Shown here piece after piece: positions 1 to 6,031 of a DNA stretch of 64,000 nucleotides. The DNA is from Cenarchaeum symbiosum A (lineage in GTDB: Archaea > Thermoproteota > Nitrososphaeria > Nitrososphaerales > Nitrosopumilaceae), in assembly GCA_000200715.1 (NCBI GenBank), contig DP000238.1, forward strand, positions 1,204,593 through 1,268,592. Direction: 5' to 3'. Both the position numbers and the translations under genes were made by a program. The notes under the pieces were generated by a model. It saw only the letters and a program-made list of their open reading frames with translations, was not told the DNA's origin and made no database searches. How positions within the stretch are numbered: position 1 is the first letter of the stretch; each line of letters opens with the position of its first letter.

Positions 1-1
1 C

Positions 2-307
2 TTCAAGGGCGTGTGCAAGAGGCATCCCGGCCACGCCGACTCACAGTTCCACGTGGGGATAGAGCTTACCGAGCTTGGCAGGCACGCCGAGGCCCTCGGG
101 GAGCTTGCATCACTGCCCGCGGAGCACCGCGAGAACGCCAATGTATTGTATGCCAGGGCGCGCAGCCTCTCGGGCCTTGGCAGGGAGGACGAATCCATAG
201 CGCACCTGCAAAAGGCGGCCAAAAAAGATTCCAAGACGATAAAAAAGTGGGCCCGCGCAGAAAAGGCCTTTGACGGAATACGGGACGATCCCGGTTCAAA
301 AAGATAG
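2..307 (+). CDS. TPR-like protein, 3' end only
   Basis: The reading frame is open to the left edge of the window, so this is the C-terminal part of a longer gene. About 100 residues are visible. They contain alternating short helices with tetratricopeptide character (VGIELTELGRHAEALGEL, then ANVLYARARSLSGLGREDESIAHLQKA), each pair ending in a lysine/alanine-rich turn. TPR repeats are protein-binding scaffolds; no catalytic part is visible. It converges on the next gene with a 4-base gap. The first internal ATG-like start is at 11, but nothing there looks like a promoter. Confidence 0.6.
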   Translation, partial: FKGVCKRHPGHADSQFHVGIELTELGRHAEALGELASLPAEHRENANVLYARARSLSGLGREDESIAHLQKAAKKDSKTIKKWARAEKAFDGIRDDPGSKR

Positions 308-311
308 CCGG

Positions 312-1007
312 CTAGAGGATCTTTTTTCTTGCCGCGTCAATCCGCATCATGCGGACCTTTTTTTTGGGCCCCACAAGTCGCGATTCATAGACTGGTACAT
401 AGACCACCTCCACCGCCTTTGCGGCAAACTCCTCCCGCAGGTCGCGCATGCCGTCAGGCGGGGGCCCGCGCAGCTTCTCTTTTAGTTTTGAGAGCGCCTC
501 TTCTGTCTCCACCTCGGGGCTCCGCACATTCTCTGACGCATCGAGTATCCTCCGCGGGTACGGCTCCACCGCGCCGGGCCCCGTCTTGTAGGGAAAGTCC
601 GTCTCGCCGCCGTGCCGGTCAAGGCACATCATCCCTTCTGATTCCGCAAAGACATGCTCTTCTAGCTCGAGGTCGACCCTGTTCTTGCCGAGCCCTGCCG
701 AGAGCGTCTTGTGTATGCGCGACTTGGACCTTATGGGAAAGACGCCGTCGCCTAGCACCACCTCGATCACGTTCTGGTCCACCTTGATCGGGTGAACCGC
801 CTTTCTGAAAAAATCCGCAGAGTACCTGGCGGAGACCCGGATCAGCGCCTCGTGGACCAGCTTTACAGAATGCACATGGACGTCTTCTTTCCGCGGGGCC
901 CTCATAAGGGCCCTAAAGGCACCCGTCTTCTTTGCCTCTATCATGGCCCGAGCCGACTCCTCAGTCATGGCGTTCCGCAGGACCGCCGTCCTGGTCTTTC
1001 CAGTCAT
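312..1007 (-). CDS. Conserved hypothetical protein, 231 aa
   Basis: I do not recognise a characterised family. The protein is soluble, mixed charge, without signal peptide or membrane segment, and ends in a very basic tail (VGPKKKVRMMRIDAARKKIL). The middle part is strand-rich around residues 50-110. The ATG at 1007 is preferred over the GTG at 1019 because a TATA-like sequence (TGTATAGTATG on the minus strand, about 1028-1040) lies about 26 bases upstream, as for a leaderless transcript. It probably represents a lineage-specific thaumarchaeal gene. Confidence 0.7.
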   Translation of the reverse strand: MTGKTRTAVLRNAMTEESARAMIEAKKTGAFRALMRAPRKEDVHVHSVKLVHEALIRVSARYSADFFRKAVHPIKVDQNVIEVVLGDGVFPIRSKSRIHKTLSAGLGKNRVDLELEEHVFAESEGMMCLDRHGGETDFPYKTGPGAVEPYPRRILDASENVRSPEVETEEALSKLKEKLRGPPPDGMRDLREEFAAKAVEVVYVPVYESRLVGPKKKVRMMRIDAARKKIL

Positions 1008-1084
1008 CCCCTGCCGCACCCCGCATAAGGCATACTATACAACGCAAGGCAAGGTAATAATAGCCTGCCGTCTGTAACGGCCGT

Positions 1085-1462
1085 ATGAGGTCGGAGGGCA
1101 GGCCCGGATACATCGAAAAGTTCCTAAAGAGGGCGGACAAGGCGATAGACAATGCAGTCGAGCAGGGCGTCAAGAGGGCAGACGAGATACTAGATGACGC
1201 AGTCGAGCTCGGCAAGATCACCGTGGGCGAGGCGCAAAAAAGAAGCGATGTGCTGCTCAAGCAGGCCGAGCGGGAGAGCAAGCGGCTCAAGTCAAGGGGC
1301 GCCAAAAAGCTCGAAAAGGGCATAGGGGCGGCAAAAAAGATGGCAGCCGGCAAGGGCGACGCGCTAGAGACCCTGGCAAAGCTCGGCGAGCTGAGAAAGG
1401 CGGGGATCATAACGGAGAAGGAGTTTCGCGCCAAGAAAAAGAAGCTTCTCGCGGAGATCTGA
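1085..1462 (+). CDS. SHOCT-domain protein, 125 aa
   Basis: A small, highly charged, helical protein. Residues about 10-90 are lysine/glutamate/alanine-rich and probably form long helices or a coiled coil. The last 30 residues (LAKLGELRKAGIITEKEFRAKK) match the SHOCT short C-terminal domain, which has the pattern L.KL..L...G.ITE.EF...K..LL and usually mediates oligomerisation. There is no membrane segment. It is followed one base after its stop by the TTG start of the cupin gene, so the two probably form an operon. Function unknown. Confidence 0.75.
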   Translation: MRSEGRPGYIEKFLKRADKAIDNAVEQGVKRADEILDDAVELGKITVGEAQKRSDVLLKQAERESKRLKSRGAKKLEKGIGAAKKMAAGKGDALETLAKLGELRKAGIITEKEFRAKKKKLLAEI

Positions 1463-1463
1463 C

Positions 1464-1915
1464 TTGAAGCCGCTAGACTATACCCGGGACGGCTCGATAA
1501 AGGAGGTCACAAAGAGGTGGTTTATAGGCACGCCGTCCCTTGTCGACCTTGCAGGCGAGCTCGGCATATCTGAGAGCAACATATTCCACGTGACATTTCC
1601 CGACGGCGCAAAGACCACCCTGCATACGCACGAGGGCGGGCAGCTGCTCATAGTGACCTCGGGCACCGGCAGCATGTCAATATTTGAAAAGACCGGCGGA
1701 GGCGAGGCGGAATTTGCAATAAAAGAGACAGACAGGATACCGCTAAAGCAGGGCAGCATCCAGTACATACCTGCCGGCGTGCTCACGTGCACGGCGCAAC
1801 AGACGGCACCACCCTGTCCCATATAGCGGTAAACTACCCGTCGCCATCGGGAAAGGAGCCGTATACATTATGGTATGAATCCGACTTTGCCAGCCGGGTC
1901 ACCGGCGTGCTGTAA
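1464..1915 (+). CDS. Cupin-domain protein, interrupted by a frameshift near 1780
   Basis: The first frame (TTG start at 1464) encodes a single-domain cupin. Motif 1 is visible as HTHEGGQLLIVTSGTGS and the start of motif 2 as PLKQGSIQYIPAGV. After codon 1779-1781 the frame runs to an early stop at 1826, but the +1 frame from 1781 continues the motif perfectly (AHVHGATDGTTLSHIAVNYPSPSG) to a stop at 1913-1915. One missing base, most simply a G before GCT, explains this. Intact, the protein would be about 150 residues, the usual size for small cupins. The second-motif histidine lies only in the shifted frame, so the broken form would lack part of its metal site. Either a recent mutation or a sequence error. 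The substrate cannot be told. Confidence 0.8.
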
Positions 1916-1921
1916 ATTATA

Positions 1922-2527
1922 TTATTTGAGCCTCTCCAGTATCGACAGGCTTACAAGGTTGGTCATCGTTATCCCCTTGCGGATCACTTCCCTTCTAGTC
2001 TTTTCGCAGTACTTGTTGACGCTCTGGTGGCTCTTTTCGCTGGATACCTCGAGCACCACAATGTTCCCGCTGTACGGGAAGGCAAACTTTGGCGGAATCC
2101 TCGAGCATACATCCATGCGCCCTATTCCCGCCCTGCCTATCTTCTCCTTTCTTGCCACTACCGACGCCACCTCGCGTATGTCCTCCTCGGAATCTCCGTA
2201 TTCCAGATAGTACATGGATACATAGCTCATCCCGGGGGATTCCCTTTCGAATATCTCCTCGTCCATGCTGAATAAATAGGAAGGGCCGCCCCCGCGGCCC
2301 TCCACCGCCTTTATCATTTTGGGGCCGTTTTTGAACCTTGCCAGCAGGTAGTGGCTGGCCTGCTGCTCAAAGTACGGCTTGCTTTTGGACGAGAAAGTGG
2401 CGGTCACAAAGTACATCTCGCCTACGTTCCTCGACGAGGACCATTCCTCCTTGAGCTCTATCGAGGCATGGTCGTGCGTGTATGGCGTGCAGGCATATCC
2501 CCCCGGGGAGGCCTCCGTCTTGGACAT
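1922..2527 (-). CDS. Conserved hypothetical protein, 201 aa
   Basis: No family recognised. It is soluble and has no signal peptide or cysteine motif. Several alternating strand and helix segments are visible, for example GEMYFVTATFSSKSKPYFEQ and SGNIVVLEVSSEKSHQSVNKY. The start ATG at 2527 has a TATA-like AGATATTAAC at about 2548-2558 on the minus strand, the right spacing for a leaderless message. It converges on the cupin gene with a 6-base gap. It may be a thaumarchaeal-specific gene. Confidence 0.7.
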   Translation of the reverse strand: MSKTEASPGGYACTPYTHDHASIELKEEWSSSRNVGEMYFVTATFSSKSKPYFEQQASHYLLARFKNGPKMIKAVEGRGGGPSYLFSMDEEIFERESPGMSYVSMYYLEYGDSEEDIREVASVVARKEKIGRAGIGRMDVCSRIPPKFAFPYSGNIVVLEVSSEKSHQSVNKYCEKTRREVIRKGITMTNLVSLSILERLK

Positions 2528-2635
2528 GCATGGGATCCGCGGAACCGGTTAATATCTAGTTCCATGCCGCCTTGGGGGGCGGGGGCCCCGCCTGTGGCCG
2601 GCCCCGGGGCAGGCGTGCGTGGATCCATGCGATAG

Positions 2636-2645
2636 TTATTTAAAA
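2636..2645 (+). promoter_or_regulatory. TATA box of tRNA-Tyr
   Basis: TTATTTAAAA lies about 28 bases before the tRNA 5' end at 2669, the expected position of an archaeal TATA box. The surrounding sequence is GC-rich, so the A/T run stands out. Confidence 0.6.
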
Positions 2646-2668
2646 CTAGGATGCCGATCACGGATCGT

Positions 2669-2791
2669 CCCAAGCTAGCTCAGCCTGGTAGAGCTTCCGG
2701 CTGTAGATGTCGGCCTTGGCTGACCGTATAACAGCATATCAGGCATACAGAGACCGGGTTGTCGAAGGTTCAATTCCTTCGCTTGGGACCA
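2669..2791 (+). tRNA. tRNA-Tyr (GTA) with a 46-base intron
   Basis: The acceptor strands CCCAAGC (2669-2675) and GCTTGGG (2781-2787) pair fully. The T arm is GAAGG-TTCAATT-CCTTC and the encoded CCA is at 2789-2791. The anticodon stem is TCCGG paired with CCGGG (2754-2758), and the loop reads CTGTAG/A, giving anticodon GTA. The loop is split after position 37: exon 1 is 2669-2706, the intron 2707-2752, exon 2 2753-2791. Position 37/38 is the standard place for archaeal tRNA introns removed by the splicing endonuclease. The intron is short and has no ORF. Confidence 0.93.
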
Positions 2792-2798
2792 CATAAAA

Positions 2799-3072
2799 CT
2801 GCCGCGGGTACACCGCGCATGCCGCTGCGCAGTGCATGCAATGTGCCCAGTTTGCCCGCGCCGTGAAAGATGGAATTCTGTCCGTGCACTGCCGCATATA
2901 TGCCGCGGCGCGCCTGCATGTTGTGCCCTGCTCGTACGCGCAAATGTCAGGAGCTGCCGCGCCAAAAGACGGCGCGTTCACTGCCGCGCATATGCCGCGG
3001 CTGCATGCTGTGCCCTGCCTATACACGGAAAGATCAGGAGCTGCCGCGCCAGAACACTGCGCGGCGCGTGCG
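2799..3072. repeat. Three degenerate tandem repeats of about 90 bases
   Basis: Units begin at 2799, 2889 and 2981 with CTGCCGC, a period of 90-92 bases. The second and third are clearly related: both run CTGCCGC..ATATGCCGCGG, then GCCTGCATG or GGCTGCATG, then TGTGCCCTGC, then TCAGGAGCTGCCGCGCC. The first is more worn but keeps CTGCCGC, GTGCATGCAATGTGCCC and CCGCGCC. They start 8 bases after tRNA-Tyr. The third unit overlaps the 3' end of the gene at 3034-3459. Each unit has short GC palindromes. They are not CRISPR-like because there are no spacers. Confidence 0.65.
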
Positions 3073-3459
3073 CCGCGCGGCAGGGCCGCGCCCGTCCGCC
3101 GCATCGCGCGACCGGGACCTCTGCCGCTCCAGCAATGTATCGAGCGCCGAGTCGTCGACTAGAGTGCGCGCCGGCAGGCCGCCTGGCGTCGGCACGCCCT
3201 GCATCCCCATGGCCCGGCGCATCTCATCGTTCTCCCTCCGGAGCCGGCTCTCCTTCTCATCAAGCCTGCTGCTCATCCTGTCGAGAAACATCACATCCGA
3301 GTTGTATAGATCCCTGCGCTGCTCCATCATGCACAGTATGTGGCGCAATCGGGACTGGTCGCATATTCCGGATGCCATGAGCTCCATGACCCCGTCTTTT
3401 GTGTGCCCATTCTGATTCCCCCCGGGCCGCCTTGCGGCCCCGCGCATCCCGGACCTCAT
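3034..3459 (-). CDS. Small coiled-coil protein coupled to a ParB-like gene, 141 aa
   Basis: The ATG at 3459 overlaps the TGA of the ParB-like gene (ATGA), so translation is probably coupled. The middle (residues about 45-80, RRDLYNSDVMFLDRMSSRL then KESRLRRENDEMRRAMG) is strongly helical and likely a coiled coil. The tail is very arginine-rich and runs into the repeat array. No known family is recognised. The coupling suggests it is a partner of the ParB-like protein, for example in DNA binding or chromosome organisation, which is inference only. The open frame continues upstream to 3903 but that part is a shadow of ParB. Confidence 0.65.
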   Translation of the reverse strand: MRSGMRGAARRPGGNQNGHTKDGVMELMASGICDQSRLRHILCMMEQRRDLYNSDVMFLDRMSSRLDEKESRLRRENDEMRRAMGMQGVPTPGGLPARTLVDDSALDTLLERQRSRSRDAADGRGPAARRTRRAVFWRGSS

Positions 3460-4277
3460 CGCCGCTTCCTCAGGTATTCCCGGACTATCCTGTTGGCAAG
3501 CCGGGTCTCGTCTGTCCCCTCGCGCTCGGCCAGCCTGGAGAGCTTTCTTGCGCCGTTCTTGCCCAGCTCTATTGGTATCTTTTTCTTGATGCCCACCTTG
3601 CGCATCCTCTTTAGTATTATCTTGTGGCCGGAGCGGGGGCTCTGGGCAAGCAACCTCAGGTAGATCCGCCTCGACGGCCTGTCGAGCTTTGCTATCTTTG
3701 ATACCACCTTGAGCGCCTGGGATATGGTCGGCACCGCCTGGTAGAGCCTTGTCGCCTCGTCCCGGGATATGGTGCCCGGTACCATCGCCTTGATCTTGTC
3801 CGGTACGCCCGCAAAGCCGTGGTATTTCTTGAACGTGGGCATCGACATGCCGAGCTTTTTTGCGGCCTCGGATTTTGTCGTCTGCTCGGCCAGGAACTTG
3901 CATGCGTCTGCAAGCTCCCGCGGGCTCATCTGGAGACGGTGCAGGTTCTCTACAACCGATGCGGCCTTTGCATCATCCAGGCCGTACTCTGTATCCTTGG
4001 TTATCACCAGAAACTTGGACTTTTTTGCGCCCAGGTACTTGAGGGCCGCAAGCCGGTGGTGCCCCGATATGAGGAGGTACAGCCCCCTGCCGCCCCTCTG
4101 TATGACGGGCGGGTTCTGCAGCCCCTCTGATCTGATCGACTTTGCGATATCCCGCACCCGGGACCTGTCCAGCCTCCTTGCCTGCGCCTCCTTCCACACA
4201 TGCACATTTTTGAGGGGCACCTCGCGGAGGGTCTGCTTTATCTTGGGCTTGTAGCGCCGAACCAACGTACTTTTCAA
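3456..4277 (-). CDS. ParB/Spo0J-like DNA-binding protein, 273 aa
   Basis: Residues about 20-110 form a ParB N-terminal domain: a conserved LRSEGLQNPP-type segment (IRSEGLQNPPVIQR), then LLISGHHRLAALKYLGA, matching the GxRR/GHHR nucleotide-binding box, then VVENLHRLQMSPRE, matching the ENLxRxxLxPxE box. A helix-turn-helix follows (about 125-150, TTKSEAAKKLGMSMPTFKKY). The basic C-terminus (about 215-273) may bind DNA. The start is TTG at 4277. ParB proteins load onto DNA and in many cases hydrolyse CTP. No ParA is next to it. A second, different ParB-like gene lies at 29230-30030. Confidence 0.85.
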   Translation of the reverse strand: MKSTLVRRYKPKIKQTLREVPLKNVHVWKEAQARRLDRSRVRDIAKSIRSEGLQNPPVIQRGGRGLYLLISGHHRLAALKYLGAKKSKFLVITKDTEYGLDDAKAASVVENLHRLQMSPRELADACKFLAEQTTKSEAAKKLGMSMPTFKKYHGFAGVPDKIKAMVPGTISRDEATRLYQAVPTISQALKVVSKIAKLDRPSRRIYLRLLAQSPRSGHKIILKRMRKVGIKKKIPIELGKNGARKLSRLAEREGTDETRLANRIVREYLRKRR

Positions 4278-4483
4278 GATGCGGATCCTTGTTAACTGTG
4301 TTTGGTAAGTTTATCACAACAATTAGGTTAGATAGAGCTGTTCCCACGCGGCAATCCCCTGTATACGCACGCAAATCCGCGCATACTCCCCCGGGAGGCG
4401 TTCTGGGGCCCCGGGGCTCACGAGCCCGGAACCTGGGGTGCCCCGCGGGGGCGTCGATAGAATAAATACGCGCAGGGGGCCCC

Positions 4484-5152
4484 GTGGCGCGATCGCCCGT
4501 GCTGATAATAAACTGCAAAAACTACAAGGAGGCGGCCGGCGGCAGAATTGACAGCCTAGCGGCGGCAGCCGCCGGGGCGGCCGCAAAATACGGCGTCAGG
4601 ATAGCTCTTGCCCCGCCGCAGCACCTGCTGGGCGCAGTAAAGGGGGAAGATCTTACAGTTCTGGCGCAGCATATAGACGACAAGGGGGTTGGAAGCACCA
4701 CAGGATATGTCGTGCCGGAGCTGCTGGGAGAATCCGGCGTCTCTGGCGCGCTCATCAACCACAGCGAGCACCGCGTATCAGCTGACCAGGTGGCAAGCCT
4801 TGTGCCCAGGCTCAGGGGTCTGGATATGATCTCCGTGGTCTGTGTAAAGGATTCCGCCGAGGCGGCAAATCTCTCCCGGCACCGGCCCGACTACATAGCT
4901 ATCGAGCCTCCCGAGCTGATAGGCTCGGGCAGGTCCGTCTCATCGGAGAGGCCCGAGCTGATAGGGGAGGCAGCAGAGGCCATCAGGGGGGCGGATGGAA
5001 CAAAGCTGCTCTGCGGGGCGGGCATAACATCAGGCGCTGATGTGCGCAAGGCCCTCGAGCTCGGCTCCAAGGGGATCCTCGTGGCAAGCGGGGTGGTAAA
5101 ATCATCAGACCCCGCTGCGGCCATAGCCGAGCTGGCACAGGCCATGTCCTGA
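4484..5152 (+). CDS. tpiA: Triosephosphate isomerase, 222 aa
   Basis: Interconverts glyceraldehyde-3-phosphate and dihydroxyacetone phosphate in gluconeogenesis and the central sugar pathways. The protein has the compact archaeal length (about 220-225). The active-site elements are in order: INCKNYKE near residue 9 (Asn and Lys), NHSEHR near residue 90 (catalytic His), AIEPPELIG near residue 138 (catalytic Glu with the archaeal loop), and LLCGAGI plus GILVASGVV for phosphate binding. The start is GTG at 4484. The TATA box AATAAATA at 4461-4468 lies about 20-25 bases upstream, so the message is nearly leaderless. Confidence 0.95.
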   Translation: MARSPVLIINCKNYKEAAGGRIDSLAAAAAGAAAKYGVRIALAPPQHLLGAVKGEDLTVLAQHIDDKGVGSTTGYVVPELLGESGVSGALINHSEHRVSADQVASLVPRLRGLDMISVVCVKDSAEAANLSRHRPDYIAIEPPELIGSGRSVSSERPELIGEAAEAIRGADGTKLLCGAGITSGADVRKALELGSKGILVASGVVKSSDPAAAIAELAQAMS

Positions 5153-5155
5153 GTA

Positions 5156-5704
5156 CTAGGCCCCCGCGTTATTGAGGCGCGTCAGCAGGTCAAACGACGA
5201 CCTGCGCAGCTCATCCGGCGACTTGGCGCCCGCTATCACCATCTTTCCCGACGCAAAGACTAGAAAGCTGCAGCTGTCCAGCCCCTTGAGTATCATCCCG
5301 GGAAACGACCCGGGATCATATACAGCGCCAGGCATGCGCGACGATATCCTGTCTATGGGAACATTCCTACCGGCATCCACCGTGGCTACAATATTGCGCA
5401 CGACGGGCCTTATCTTGCAGTCGCCGGCAGCCCCGTTGCGCACCAGGTGGAGCCGCGCCTCGTGCAGCTGCCCAAACGAGGCCCTCACGGATCTGGCGCC
5501 GACGGATATCATCTTGCCAGAAATGAATACAGTCACCCTCCCCTGCATGCCGGGCGTCTTTATGTAGCCGCACCTGCCGCCGTATACGGCCTCATCATAC
5601 ATGCAGCACGGCATGGCGGCCATCTTTTTTGCGCTCACCCTTTGTACAAGGTCTGATGTGCTGACGACATTGACGACCCGGGGCCGCGTCCGGGGATCCA
5701 GCAT
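5156..5704 (-). CDS. Divergent TATA-binding protein paralogue, 182 aa
   Basis: TBP is the basal transcription factor that binds and bends TATA DNA. This one keeps the two-repeat saddle: repeat 2 (about 98-178) has VRNIVATVDAG, PGSFPGMILKGLDS and FLVFASGKMVIAGAKS, close to canonical. Repeat 1 (about 9-90) is eroded: the FPGL-type element with its intercalating phenylalanine is replaced by AVYGGRCGYIKTPG, although VFISGKMISVGA remains. The canonical copy is at 55250-55810. The start ATG has a TATA-like GGTTAAAATAG near 5730 on the minus strand. It may have altered DNA specificity or act as a regulator; that is inference. Confidence 0.88.
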   Translation of the reverse strand: MLDPRTRPRVVNVVSTSDLVQRVSAKKMAAMPCCMYDEAVYGGRCGYIKTPGMQGRVTVFISGKMISVGARSVRASFGQLHEARLHLVRNGAAGDCKIRPVVRNIVATVDAGRNVPIDRISSRMPGAVYDPGSFPGMILKGLDSCSFLVFASGKMVIAGAKSPDELRRSSFDLLTRLNNAGA

Positions 5705-5725
5705 TGGTCAGGATCCGCCCGTGCG

Positions 5726-6031
5726 CTATTTTAACCGGGGCCCGGGCGGCCGCCTCGCCATCTTGTCATACTTGCGCTTCATCAAAATTACAGTGACCAT
5801 CAGGGTTATGCCGGCCACGTTGGTCCCTATTATGTAGACGTCCCATATGTGCACCCCGTATGTTATCCAGAGCACAGAGCCAGCCCCTATGAACATGGTT
5901 AGATACCACGAGACGTCCCTGAGGCTCTTTGTCTTGTACGCCTTGATTATCTGGTGCACCCATCCGGAGAGTATCAGTACGCCGCCGGCCACGGCCACGA
6001 CATCCAGCAGTGCTATATCCACGGTGGTCAT
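5726..6031 (-). CDS. SemiSWEET/PQ-loop small membrane transporter, 101 aa
   Basis: Three hydrophobic segments at about 8-27, 38-60 and 62-84. The first is followed by the conserved GWVHQIIKAYKTKSLRDVSW, matching the PQ-loop pattern of SemiSWEET (MtN3/saliva) proteins, which dimerise to form a sugar-permeable channel. The length of about 100 residues is typical of the half-size prokaryotic form. Its ATG overlaps the stop of the DNA polymerase gene (ATGA at 6028-6031), so it is the last gene of a deaminase-polymerase-SemiSWEET operon. The substrate is not predictable. Confidence 0.82.
   Translation of the reverse strand: MTTVDIALLDVVAVAGGVLILSGWVHQIIKAYKTKSLRDVSWYLTMFIGAGSVLWITYGVHIWDVYIIGTNVAGITLMVTVILMKRKYDKMARRPPGPRLK

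Noticed and set aside
2799-3072. CRISPR array
   Set aside because: Repeats are about 90 bases, degenerate and directly abutting, with no spacers and no cas genes nearby.
3460-3903. N-terminal half of the 289-residue frame overlapping ParB
   Set aside because: It is an alternative-frame reading of ParB coding sequence; only the part after the ATGA overlap at 3459 is likely real.
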